Source: Sphingobacteriales bacterium (lineage in GTDB: Bacteria; Bacteroidota; Bacteroidia; Chitinophagales; Chitinophagaceae). Taken from it: a stretch of 64,000 nucleotides of DNA. The stretch lies in NCBI GenBank assembly GCA_016192105.1, contig JACPUV010000053.1:124001-188000 (forward strand), read 5' to 3'. This document shows positions 23,461 to 32,379 of the stretch, piece after piece (the stretch's first letter is position 1; each line of letters opens with the position of its first letter). Position numbers and translations under genes: made by a program. The notes beneath the pieces are model-generated. The model saw only the letters and a list, made by a program, of their open reading frames with translations. It searched no databases and had not been told where the DNA came from.

Positions 23461-25425
23461 ATGCTGGCAGGACTGCAAAATGTGACTTTTGAATTTGGTG
23501 CAAGGACGATCGTGGAAGACGCGACCTGGCATATACAGCCGGGGGAACGGATCGGGCTGATTGGCTACAATGGCACGGGGAAATCCACCCTGTTAAAATT
23601 ACTGGTGGGGGAATACCTGCCTTCCGGGGGAACGGTGGAAAGGAGCCGGGGCACTTCGATGGGATACCTGCACCAGGACTTGCTGAGTTTTGATACCCAT
23701 GATTCCATCCTGCAGGTGGCCCTCGGCGCTTTCGAAAGGGTATTGCAGTTGGAAAAAGAGATCGAGGAACTGGGACATGAACTGGAACGGACCGGTGATG
23801 AAAAGACCCTGCACGAATACAGTGATAAACTGCATGAACTGGAAACCCTTGACGGGTACAATATCCATCACAAAACAGAAGAAGTACTGCAGGGACTGGG
23901 TTTTGCCAATGCCGACCTGCAGCGGCCTTATAAAGAATTCAGCGGGGGCTGGCGGATGCGGGTATTGCTCGCCAAGATGATCCTGCAGCAACCCGATCTC
24001 CTGTTAATGGATGAGCCCACGAACCACCTGGACCTGCCTTCCATCGAATGGCTGGAAAAATACCTCCAGCATTACCAGGGTTCGGTGGTGATCGTTAGTC
24101 ACGATAAATATTTCCTGAACCGGATGGTGACCAAGATCGTGGAAGTGTACCAGCAGCAGCTGCATATCTACACCGGCAACTATGATTACTACGAAAAAGA
24201 AAAAGCGATCCGGGTGGAGATGCAGCAGAAAGCCTACGAGAACCAGCAGGATTATATCCGGCAGAATGAGCGGCTCGTGGAACGCTTCCGGGCCAAGGCC
24301 AGCAAGGCCGCCATGGCACAGAGCATCATGAAGAAACTGGATAAGCTGGAACGGATCGAAGAAGCGGAGATCGAACGCCCCAATATCCGGATCAATTTCC
24401 GGGTGGATAAAACCCCGGGGAAAGTGTTGGTGGAACTGAAAAATGTGTCAAAAGCCTTTGGCGATAATGTGATCATTGAAAACAGTTCGCTTGAGATTGA
24501 CCGCGGTGATAAAATAGCCCTGATCGGTGCGAACGGGAAAGGGAAGTCCACCCTGCTGCGGATCATAGCCGGGGTGGAAAATTTCAGCAACGGGGAACGG
24601 AAATGGGGACACAATGTGGAAGAGAGTTTTTATGCCCAGCACCAGTTGGAAGCACTCAATGTGAACAATACCATCCTTGACGAAATGAAAGAATGCGGCA
24701 GCCAGATGACCGAACTCGAACTGCGCGGGTTACTGGGTTGCTTTTTATTCAGCGGGGATGACGCCGATAAAAAGATCAGGATCCTGAGCGGGGGTGAAAA
24801 AGCCCGGGTGGCCCTGGCAAAAGTCATTGTGAGCAAGGCCAATTTCCTGATGCTCGATGAGCCTACCAATCACCTGGATATGCACAGTTGCGACCTGCTG
24901 ATCGATTCGCTGAACAAATACCAGGGCAGTATCATTCTCGTCAGCCACGACCGGTATTTTGTGGCGAAGACCGCGAATAAGATCTGGGAGATCGTGGATC
25001 ACCAGATCAAGGAATTCAAAGGCGGCTATGAAGAATGGGTGGCCTGGAAAGAACGGATGGCCCGGCAGGATGCCGGCAATAAAAAGCTGGAGAAAAATGC
25101 CGAACCTGCCAGGCCGGTGGCAGTTAAACAGGAAAAACCGGCTCCCGCCCCGGCGAAACAGCAGCCGGGCGCCGCGATTGACAAGGATAAGAAAAAGGAA
25201 TTGCAGAAGGTACAACGGCAGTTTCAGCAAACCGAAGAACAAATTGCCAAACTAAATGCCCGGAAAGCGGAGCTGGAAGCATCCCTTGCGGATCCTGCAA
25301 CCTATTCGGATAAAACCAAATTCCTTGCGGCAGAAACTGCATACAAGAAAGCCGCTGATGAACTAGCCCTGCTGAACCGGCAATACGAGCAGCTTTTTGA
25401 AAAGATCATGGAACTGGAAAGCTGA
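23461..25425 (+). CDS. ABC-F family ATPase
   Basis: 654 residues, soluble, two ABC domains and no membrane helices. Domain 1: Walker A GYNGTGKSTLLK, signature FSGGWRMRV, Walker B LLLMDEPTNHLD. Domain 2: Walker A GANGKGKSTLLR, signature LSGGEKARVALA, Walker B FLMLDEPTNHLD. The linker between domains (AIRVEMQQKAYENQQDYIRQ) is the P-site tRNA interaction motif region. A basic and coiled-coil C-terminus follows (KKELQKVQRQFQQTEEQIAK). ABC-F proteins act on ribosomes as translation factors; this length and tail resemble YdiF/Uup-type members. It is convergent with hutG, 16 bases apart. Confidence 0.95.
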   Translation: MLAGLQNVTFEFGARTIVEDATWHIQPGERIGLIGYNGTGKSTLLKLLVGEYLPSGGTVERSRGTSMGYLHQDLLSFDTHDSILQVALGAFERVLQLEKEIEELGHELERTGDEKTLHEYSDKLHELETLDGYNIHHKTEEVLQGLGFANADLQRPYKEFSGGWRMRVLLAKMILQQPDLLLMDEPTNHLDLPSIEWLEKYLQHYQGSVVIVSHDKYFLNRMVTKIVEVYQQQLHIYTGNYDYYEKEKAIRVEMQQKAYENQQDYIRQNERLVERFRAKASKAAMAQSIMKKLDKLERIEEAEIERPNIRINFRVDKTPGKVLVELKNVSKAFGDNVIIENSSLEIDRGDKIALIGANGKGKSTLLRIIAGVENFSNGERKWGHNVEESFYAQHQLEALNVNNTILDEMKECGSQMTELELRGLLGCFLFSGDDADKKIRILSGGEKARVALAKVIVSKANFLMLDEPTNHLDMHSCDLLIDSLNKYQGSIILVSHDRYFVAKTANKIWEIVDHQIKEFKGGYEEWVAWKERMARQDAGNKKLEKNAEPARPVAVKQEKPAPAPAKQQPGAAIDKDKKKELQKVQRQFQQTEEQIAKLNARKAELEASLADPATYSDKTKFLAAETAYKKAADELALLNRQYEQLFEKIMELES

Positions 25426-25441
25426 TTGCTATCACTCATTC

Positions 25442-26548
25442 TCAGAAAGCGGTATTTGCTTTTACAAAATCACTCACCAGGTAACTGATCAGTTTGCCGC
25501 TGCTGATATCCGTGCGCCCGTCGCTCAGGCGGGTGGCCCCTTCACAGATATAGAGATAGGCCGGTTTGGTATCCGCCGCGGCAAAGGAAACATATTTACG
25601 GGCCTGTACCGGGCTTACACCAACCGGCGTCATGGCGCTGCTCAGTGTATGCTGGATGGAGTCCAGGTCCAGGTCGATACCGGTCATGCTGTCTTCGGTG
25701 AACCCGGTGGCATGGGCCACGGCCTGCAGAAAGGTCCGTTTATCATGCACAAAAATGTCCTCGAAAGTGATACAATCGATAAAGGGATTGTTCACGATAT
25801 CCACCCAGCTGTTTTGCGGGATATAATTTTCGTGCAGCCCGATCACACAATATTTCTGCAGGTAACCGTCCTCCTCCGCATAGCGGAACGCATTACCACT
25901 GTGTCTTCCTTCGAGGGGCCGGTAATCCGCATGGGCATCCAGGTTAATACAGTTGATCTGGGCCAGGGGTATTTTCCCGGCTTTGTGCCAACCTTTGGCG
26001 GCGCCCTTGATCAGCGGGTAGGAATTATTATGACCGCCCCCGATCACCAGCGGAATTTTTTTGGCGGCCGTTATAATCTTTACCAATTGCTCCACTTCGT
26101 CATCAATCGTATTTACGGCATGCCGGTAAGCTTCAATCCGTTCATCATCTCCCTTGGCTGTTGTGTCGATCAGGTACTGGATATCGCCAAAATCAAAATG
26201 CCCGATGAGCAGGATCTCATTGCCGTCGAGAAAATCATTGCTCTGGATATTAAAAAAATGCTGGAGAAAAGGGATCCAGAGTGTATCGGCGCCCCCGACA
26301 CCGTGATTTCCCCTGGTGCCCAGGTCTTCGGGTATGCCAAACAGCACATAACGGGCTGCAGAGCCCTCGATCGATTTTTCCAGTTCCGCTGCATCAAAGA
26401 TCAGGTTCAGTCTCTCCCCGAGTTTCGTTTCAAAACGACGGATACGTGTCAGCGATAAAATGTCCTGCTTATTGTATATTTTCAAATGCTGCATCGCATT
26501 CGGGTTCGCTTGTACCTGCCTGATCTCCGGTTTGATTCCTTCTTCCAT
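25442..26548 (-). CDS. hutG: Formimidoylglutamase (arginase family)
   Basis: 368 residues. Arginase/ureohydrolase metal motifs are present: GGGHNNSYPLI, NLDAHADYRPLEGRHSGN and GIDLDLDSI. The opening (LKIYNKQDILSLTRIRRFETKLGER) is typical of Bacteroidota proteins annotated as HutG, which hydrolyse N-formimino-L-glutamate to glutamate and formamide. Agmatinase-like activity cannot be excluded from sequence alone, but the adjacent ftcD gene makes a histidine role likely. The ATG at 26548 is assumed; a second ATG at 26494 also fits. It lies 83 bases downstream of ftcD on the same strand. Confidence 0.85.
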   Translation of the reverse strand: MEEGIKPEIRQVQANPNAMQHLKIYNKQDILSLTRIRRFETKLGERLNLIFDAAELEKSIEGSAARYVLFGIPEDLGTRGNHGVGGADTLWIPFLQHFFNIQSNDFLDGNEILLIGHFDFGDIQYLIDTTAKGDDERIEAYRHAVNTIDDEVEQLVKIITAAKKIPLVIGGGHNNSYPLIKGAAKGWHKAGKIPLAQINCINLDAHADYRPLEGRHSGNAFRYAEEDGYLQKYCVIGLHENYIPQNSWVDIVNNPFIDCITFEDIFVHDKRTFLQAVAHATGFTEDSMTGIDLDLDSIQHTLSSAMTPVGVSPVQARKYVSFAAADTKPAYLYICEGATRLSDGRTDISSGKLISYLVSDFVKANTAF

Positions 26549-26631
26549 AAAAAAATTATTTATCGCTTTGCTAATCGGTGTAACGCCGGCTGCCGGGTAA
26601 ACGGATGGTGCTTCCCCGTCACCGGGTATTT

Positions 26632-28284
26632 TTATATCCCGATCGTTTCATTCACCAGCTTCCGGATCACTTCTTCTAAAGCTATTGTTTTCTCCTCGAT
26701 CTCCTTCCCTTTCCTCACTATTTCTGTTACAAAACCGGTATCGTCATAGCCGGCTGCATTGATCCGTACATTCATAAAAGCTCCGAGTACGGCCGCCCTT
26801 GCACAAAGCGCACCCACACCTGCATCCGAAACAGAATTCGGATTCCCGGTTTCTGCCATGGCTTGAATGATTTCCAGGCTGCTGAAAGATGCCTGCATTA
26901 CTTTATACGGGATCTCGATCGCGTAACGGGTAGCTTCCTGTATGGCCGCTTTCCGGGCCGCTTTTTCTGCTTCGGTGGATTTGGGCAGCGCAAAGGCTTC
27001 CATGATCCGGTTAAAGGCCCTTGTATCTGCATCCACCAGTGTCAGCAATTCATTTTTTAGCCGCTCTCCTTTCTCCGCCCAGTTGCTGAATTCCTCCCAG
27101 CGTTCATCCCATCCTTTTTTATGCGAGGAGAGATTCGCCACCATGGTGGCCAGGGAAACACCCAGGGCGCCGGCGTAGGCAGCAATGGATCCACCTCCCG
27201 GGGCCGGGCTCTCACTGGCTGTTTCATCTGCAAAATCAGTGAGGGGCATCTGTACCAACTTACTGTCCGCCGGTTGGCGAAGCAGGTATTCAATGATTCT
27301 TTCTTCCGGTTTAAAAGGACCCAGTTCATCCAGTCCCATCGTCCTCACCGCGATCCGTACCAGTTCTTTCTCTGAAACACCGGTGGATCGTTTTTGCTTG
27401 CGCAGGAAATACTTACCGGCATCGGTGAGTGATTGCAAGGGAACCAGTCCCACGAGTTCAGAACCCGTAACCCGTATGCCTCTTGCATCCGCCTTTTTAC
27501 AAACTTCATCAAAGGCGATATGCAGCGGCGTGATATGGATATTTGTCAGGTTCATGCTGATCTGGGCCACCCCGTATTCTTCAATAAACCACCCGATCGC
27601 CTTCACCGATTTCAGGCTGCCGGGTTTGTTGACCGTCACCCCGTTCTCCACCACATTGCGGCCCGCTTCCCGTACATCAAAGGCAATGGCATTTGCTCTC
27701 CGGGTACTGGTGGTATTCAGGTTGACATTATACGCCACCAAAAAGTCCCGGGCGCCGATTACCGTGCCACCTCTTTTTGTATCGAATGTGGCGGGACCGA
27801 AATCCGGTTTCCATTGCGGCTCTTTGATCTTTTTGAAAAAACCTTCGTATTCCCCGGCGCGGATCACGGAAAGATTGCTTCGGTTCTTATCGGGCTGTGC
27901 CGCTTCGTAGAGGTAAACAGGAAGCTGCAATTCTTCCCCCACCCGCCTGGCCAGTCGTTGCGCGTAGAGCGCGGTTTCTTCCATACTGATCCCGGAGACA
28001 GGGATCAGCGGGCAAACATCCGTGGCACCCATGCGGGGATGTTCTCCCCTGTGCTTGCTCATATCGATCAGTTCACCCGCTTTTTGAATGGCCCGGAAGG
28101 CGGCTTCGATCACCGCGTCCGGGTGTCCTACAAAGGTCACTACCGTGCGGTTCGTGGCTTTTCCCGGATCCACATTCAGCAAGCGGACTCCCTCCACGGT
28201 TTCTACCTGGTCCGTGATCTGTTTGATCAGCGCCAGGTCATTTCCTTCACTGAAATTGGGGACACATTCGATAAGGGGCTGCAT
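26632..28284 (-). CDS. ftcD: Fused glutamate formimidoyltransferase / formimidotetrahydrofolate cyclodeaminase
   Basis: 550 residues. The N-terminal ~300 are glutamate formimidoyltransferase (MQPLIECVPNFSEGNDLALI, GATDVCPLIPVSGIS, NMTNIHITPLHIAFDEV-like strands). The C-terminal ~200 are the cyclodeaminase (SPAPGGGSIAAYAGALGVSL at about 360, and SDAGVGALCARAAVLGAFMNVRINA). The fusion matches mammalian FTCD. Together the two activities pass the formimino group to tetrahydrofolate and release ammonia, giving methenyl-THF. It lies just upstream of hutG, which acts on the same substrate by a different route. Confidence 0.95.
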   Translation of the reverse strand: MQPLIECVPNFSEGNDLALIKQITDQVETVEGVRLLNVDPGKATNRTVVTFVGHPDAVIEAAFRAIQKAGELIDMSKHRGEHPRMGATDVCPLIPVSGISMEETALYAQRLARRVGEELQLPVYLYEAAQPDKNRSNLSVIRAGEYEGFFKKIKEPQWKPDFGPATFDTKRGGTVIGARDFLVAYNVNLNTTSTRRANAIAFDVREAGRNVVENGVTVNKPGSLKSVKAIGWFIEEYGVAQISMNLTNIHITPLHIAFDEVCKKADARGIRVTGSELVGLVPLQSLTDAGKYFLRKQKRSTGVSEKELVRIAVRTMGLDELGPFKPEERIIEYLLRQPADSKLVQMPLTDFADETASESPAPGGGSIAAYAGALGVSLATMVANLSSHKKGWDERWEEFSNWAEKGERLKNELLTLVDADTRAFNRIMEAFALPKSTEAEKAARKAAIQEATRYAIEIPYKVMQASFSSLEIIQAMAETGNPNSVSDAGVGALCARAAVLGAFMNVRINAAGYDDTGFVTEIVRKGKEIEEKTIALEEVIRKLVNETIGI

Positions 28285-28441
28285 GCAATACGATTTATAT
28301 GCTAAGATATTGCTTGTACATAAAATATTTACGTATAAATAATCTGCATATTCCGGGGGAGGATCCGGATGATGGGGCCGGCTGCAGTGCCGATGGCAGC
28401 TTTGTTGCGACGCTCCGTTCAGGGTCCGGTTCGCTACCCGG

Positions 28442-29509
28442 CTATTTTACCGGGATAAGCCCATTTTTCTTTGCTGATTTTGGCCGGAAGGACCAACTGC
28501 TCCTTTCTCTTCTCCGGATCAGGATCCACCAGGTAAAAAAAGCAGTGGTCAGCACCGTGAATACCCTGATGCTCCAACCAGGCAATAAAGGACTCAGGTC
28601 AATGAGCAGGTGCTGGGGCTCATCCTGGTTAAACCCGAATAAAAGCGGCAGCCGGTACCAGTAATAACAGGAGACTGCGGCTGCGGCAAATAAACGGATG
28701 ACCCGGTTCTGTTGATGGGGAAACATCCGGGTCAGGAGCAGGTAAAAAACAAAACTGCAGGCCGCCCCGGCCAGGGGAAGTCCATAAACTGTTTCCAAAT
28801 GCTGCCAGCCATCATCGCCTGTATATTCCGGCGTATGAAACCATCCCCATATATACCCGGGAAAGGCGCCGGCGAGTAAAAACTCCGTGGCTTTCGTTAC
28901 AGCCGGGCGGTGGAGCAAAAATGGTTTTGTAACCGGGCTTGAATCCGGGCAGGGCACAGAACATTTCACACAATCCGCACAATGGGCATTGGTGAGTGTG
29001 AACGCCACATTAGAACCGTATAATTTTTCTACCGGGTGAACCGGGCAGAGTCCGGAACACCAGGCACTCTTCCGCTCAAACAGGATTCCGCTGGTAAACG
29101 CAAGGGTCGCCAATCCCATAAGGAGAAGTCCCGTGGCTATCCCATCGTGGTTAAAAAGAACATGCCGCAGGGGGATAATCACGAATAAAAGGATCAGTCC
29201 TGCCAGGTGTAAGACCGGTTGAGCACGGACCGGTATTTTCAGGCCGCGGGAAATACCGAGCCGGTCGGGCAACAGAGAAGTTGTACCCAACGGACAGATA
29301 TTTCTCCAAACCCCGGTACACAGCACCAGTAATGCGGGCGCCAGGGGGATCAGTCCGTTCCAGAATAAGCGGGTACCCAGTCCCGGTTTATAAAACAGGA
29401 GGATGAGCAATAAAACTCCGACCAACCAGAACAGGAATTGAATGATTCGCCAGGTTAAGAAGTCACCCCTGCGCCCGGGCAGGGAATTATGGGTGTTAAA
29501 AAGCTGCAT
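28442..29509 (-). CDS. NapH/NosR-like Fe-S membrane protein
   Basis: 355 residues with about eight hydrophobic helices (FLFWLVGVLLLILLFY, ALLVLCTGVW, VLHLAGLILLFVIIPL and others). Cysteines lie in membrane-adjacent motifs: NICPLGTTSLLPDR, CSGLCPVHPVEKLYG and HCADCVKCSVPCPDS. The pair of CxxxCP motifs and the CxxCxxxxxCP cluster are typical of polyferredoxin-like membrane proteins such as NapH, NosR and CcoG. Those pass electrons between quinols and periplasmic or cytoplasmic partners. No nap, nos or cytochrome gene is near, so its partner is unknown. It lies 157 bases from ftcD. Confidence 0.7.
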   Translation of the reverse strand: MQLFNTHNSLPGRRGDFLTWRIIQFLFWLVGVLLLILLFYKPGLGTRLFWNGLIPLAPALLVLCTGVWRNICPLGTTSLLPDRLGISRGLKIPVRAQPVLHLAGLILLFVIIPLRHVLFNHDGIATGLLLMGLATLAFTSGILFERKSAWCSGLCPVHPVEKLYGSNVAFTLTNAHCADCVKCSVPCPDSSPVTKPFLLHRPAVTKATEFLLAGAFPGYIWGWFHTPEYTGDDGWQHLETVYGLPLAGAACSFVFYLLLTRMFPHQQNRVIRLFAAAAVSCYYWYRLPLLFGFNQDEPQHLLIDLSPLLPGWSIRVFTVLTTAFFTWWILIRRRERSSWSFRPKSAKKNGLIPVK

Positions 29510-29858
29510 ATATCTTGTTCAAACTACCCGTAAAGCCGGTAGCTGCCGAATGAGAAAAATCAGGTTTTTTTATGAGTTTAACAAACGGAATTTTCAGCGG
29601 GACGATTTTGCTCAACAGCTCCCCTTCTTCCCTTCTTTTACCGCGTAATCACAGGCCCTCTGTCTATGCCCCTTGGGTCACAAGAACACAAGAACATTTC
29701 CAAAAACATATAGGCAAAGGGGTTTGATGATATTGGGAATTTCGTAATGAACCTGTTTAAATGCATAAAATAAATGAATAGAATCAATCTTAAGTCAACT
29801 GCCCAATGGCATTGCCACCACAGTTCAAATTTATGTTATTCGCGGATCTGTTTTCGGA
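29510..29858. other. Intergenic region without a recognised feature
   Basis: About 350 bases between two leftward genes. I see no open frame with coding character, no tRNA and no strong hairpin. Short AT-rich runs lie at 29745-29790. Confidence 0.5.
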
Positions 29859-31931
29859 TCAGCCGGTTGTTTTCTCCTCGTTTCGTGCATCATCCGGCTG
29901 TGACCGCCTGGCAGGAGGGGAAACGCTACGTGCCGGCAAAATAAATTCCCGGGGATGCCGGAAAAAATAACGCATGATGATGCGCAGCAACCGCGGATAC
30001 TGGGAAAGATGAATACCCCTTGACTTCACGGCCACGATAAAGGCGAGGAAAAAACTCACCAGGAAATTCAAAAAACCGATACCCAGTACGCCCAGTAATA
30101 CAGCCAGTATGAAATAGGGCGGCAACTGATCAGGTCCCAGCCCGTAGATTCCGATGGATACGTTACCGGATGAAATAGTTATATGCCGGATATCGAAAGG
30201 GATGCCGAAAATCTTTCCGACCACTCCGGAAAAACCGAGAAAAAAGCCGAGGGAAAGGCTGCCGATCACCGCCCCGGTATGTTTTTCCGCATAATCCGCC
30301 AGCCGGGTGAGCCTTTTGGCCGACAGGGACGATCGTAACGATGGATGTTTGATCAGTCTTTCCCGGATTCTCCCGTATTGAATTTTATTTTGCCAGTAAC
30401 CGGCAATGATCCCGCTGGCGAATAAAAAAAAGCCGGTAAAGCAGGCATACAATAAGGCCGGGCTGCGCCAGGGATGCTGGTCTTTGAGCAGGTTGAAAGC
30501 CGCCTCTCCTGCTGCGATCTTTACGCCGTATAACTGGTGATAACTCCAGGCCAGTAAGTAGGATAAAGGGAATACAATGACCAGGTTGCCAAAGAAGGAA
30601 GCGATCTGGCTACGGGAAACCCGGGCAACTGTAACCGCTAACGCTTCGAGGTCCGGCTCCCCTTCCGTTTTTCTGGTGTCCAGCGAAACAGCAATGGTAC
30701 TGGCTGTAAAAGCGGGCTGCTTGGTGGCCAGGGTGGACTTTGTTTCATCGATCAGTATAAAGCCCGCGCTGTAATTGATACTGTATAAAAAACCGAGCGG
30801 GAAAGGCGCCAGTTTGATTTTGCCAATCAGGTTTTTAAGGATCGCGGTAAAGGAGATGATCAACCCGCCCCACATGGCCGAGCGGATCATTTTAAAAAAT
30901 TCACTTCTTGTTTCAGTGATATACTTATTTCCCCTGGATCCCTTATGCTCCGCGATCTGGTAGGCGAGGTATCCCACGCCCTGCGAGAAAAACTCCCGTA
31001 TGCTGTTCTTTCTCTTTTCATTCCTGACCAGTAACCGGAACAGCTCAACAAAACGGCCGGTGTCAAAGCTGCTGTCTCCGTCGAGGATATCGGTGATCAG
31101 TTGCATCCGCTCCAGGCGATTGGTCAGGATCAGCAACAGGTAGGTCTGCTGCAGGCTGGCTCCGTTATGTGAATGACTTTCCCGGATATAATTCGCCAGC
31201 GAATCGCAGGTAGCCAGGCTTTCTTTTAGCCGGGAAGCAATGCGGTTGATCTCCCCCGGTGCCCTGTTCTCACTAAGCCCGCTTTCCAGTTCATGTACCA
31301 GATAATTTTGGAGAACAAATGCTGAATTAAGGGTCCTCTTCTCTTCGGGAAGGTAGTTCAGCACCTCCCGTTCAAGACCGAGTTGCGCCACCTGGAACGA
31401 GAGTATCTTCAGGGCCTCCAGCAGTTCGAATTTGATCCGGGTGTCCTGAGTATTAAACCGGAGGCCGATGGTTTCAAAAAAATCAATCCAGGCCGCCCTG
31501 GGCACTGCTTCCACCCACAGGTAATCCTTTTTTTGGAAAAAAACATTGTTCAGTACAAATAAAAAGTCGGTTTCATCCTGCAGTACCGGGAGTAACTTAT
31601 GCTTTAACCGGTTGGCCAGTTCCTGCCAGAACCCCCTGGATAAGGGAATGCCGTTTTCAGTGATGGTGTTCGTCAGTTTGCTCTGGAGCAACTGGGAAAG
31701 CAGGGCCTGCTGCAGGCTGGCCAGTAAAACGGGTTGTTCCTTAAGCGTCCGGATGGCATTCCGCAGGTTTTTCTCAGCGTCATTTCTTTTTTTCCCGGCC
31801 CCGGGTCTTATTTCGGATAAGAAAGATACCAGGAACTGAAGTCCGCCCTGGCGGTCGTTCACCCGGATGCTCTCTTGTTGGCTGAGTACTTTCTCAAAAA
31901 AACCGGGGCTCTTTTTTCGGATCCTGATCAT
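29859..31931 (-). CDS. Gcr-family membrane protein annotated as site-specific recombinase (PF10136 type)
   Basis: 690 residues. The N-terminal ~330 are soluble and helical. The C-terminal half has about six or seven membrane helices (SAMWGGLIISFTAILKNLIG, FGNLVIVFPLSYLLAWSYHQLYGV, ALLYACFTGFFLFASGIIAGYW, HTGAVIGSLSLGFFLGFSGVVGKIFGIPFD, YFILAVLLGVLGIGFLNFLVSFFLAFIVAVKSRG). FDIRHITISSGNVSIGIYG is a characteristic stretch of this family. The name recombinase comes from an old report in Neisseria; the sequence has no tyrosine or serine recombinase catalytic motif, and the layout is that of a membrane protein. Function is unclear. Confidence 0.75.
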   Translation of the reverse strand: MIRIRKKSPGFFEKVLSQQESIRVNDRQGGLQFLVSFLSEIRPGAGKKRNDAEKNLRNAIRTLKEQPVLLASLQQALLSQLLQSKLTNTITENGIPLSRGFWQELANRLKHKLLPVLQDETDFLFVLNNVFFQKKDYLWVEAVPRAAWIDFFETIGLRFNTQDTRIKFELLEALKILSFQVAQLGLEREVLNYLPEEKRTLNSAFVLQNYLVHELESGLSENRAPGEINRIASRLKESLATCDSLANYIRESHSHNGASLQQTYLLLILTNRLERMQLITDILDGDSSFDTGRFVELFRLLVRNEKRKNSIREFFSQGVGYLAYQIAEHKGSRGNKYITETRSEFFKMIRSAMWGGLIISFTAILKNLIGKIKLAPFPLGFLYSINYSAGFILIDETKSTLATKQPAFTASTIAVSLDTRKTEGEPDLEALAVTVARVSRSQIASFFGNLVIVFPLSYLLAWSYHQLYGVKIAAGEAAFNLLKDQHPWRSPALLYACFTGFFLFASGIIAGYWQNKIQYGRIRERLIKHPSLRSSLSAKRLTRLADYAEKHTGAVIGSLSLGFFLGFSGVVGKIFGIPFDIRHITISSGNVSIGIYGLGPDQLPPYFILAVLLGVLGIGFLNFLVSFFLAFIVAVKSRGIHLSQYPRLLRIIMRYFFRHPREFILPARSVSPPARRSQPDDARNEEKTTG

Positions 31932-31977
31932 TGTCCCGAATATACAAATTACAGGCCGGCCTCAAATGAATTTTGTA

Positions 31978-32379
31978 TTAATATCCTGCCCGTACAACGG
32001 TGCCACCGGGGAGAACCGGCCCGTTTTTGCAAAGACAGTTGCAGGAATAGGATTGTTCCGTAGTGGAAATGATCCGGTAACTGAAATGTTCCCTGTTCCA
32101 TTTCCTGTGTACCCGGTCATTCGACCAGGTCTGGGTCAGCCGGTATTCACAATCGTTAAACCAGTTTATTTTAAACTTAATAACAGTGCCATTGCTTTTG
32201 TTGCGTTCCGCCTGACGATGTTTGGTCCGCTTCAGTTCCCAGGGGATGCCTGCCGAATCCGTAAATAAAAAATTACCCGTCCGGAAGGAACGGCAATCCG
32301 GCGAGGCAGGCTGGGCCGGGCTTTCTGAATACATAAGGATGAAAAAGATGAACAGAATGATAGCAGGGGGTGGTCTCAT
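31978..32379 (-). CDS. Hypothetical secreted protein overlapping hutI by four bases
   Basis: 133 residues with a signal peptide (MRPPPAIILFIFFILMYSES). The pattern CRSFRTGNFLFTDSAGIPWELKRTKHRQAE, then KFKINWFNDCEYRLTQTW, is a recurring Bacteroidota secreted protein type, probably a small beta-sheet fold. Cys are clustered (CNCLC). The ATG overlaps the hutI stop as ATGA, which suggests translational coupling. No role in histidine breakdown can be read from the sequence. Confidence 0.6.
   Translation of the reverse strand: MRPPPAIILFIFFILMYSESPAQPASPDCRSFRTGNFLFTDSAGIPWELKRTKHRQAERNKSNGTVIKFKINWFNDCEYRLTQTWSNDRVHRKWNREHFSYRIISTTEQSYSCNCLCKNGPVLPGGTVVRAGY

Noticed and set aside
27185..28305. 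Long plus-strand open frames antisense to ftcD (up to 290 residues)
   Set aside because: ftcD is full length with clear motifs in both halves; the antisense frames show no domain and no promoter.
29510..29858. Possible tRNA or small gene in the 350-base gap
   Set aside because: No cloverleaf pattern or T-loop sequence and no promoter-terminator pair was found.
29859..31931. Evidence of a mobile element from the recombinase label
   Set aside because: No inverted repeats, attachment sites, integrase motif or transposase lie nearby; the protein is membrane-type.
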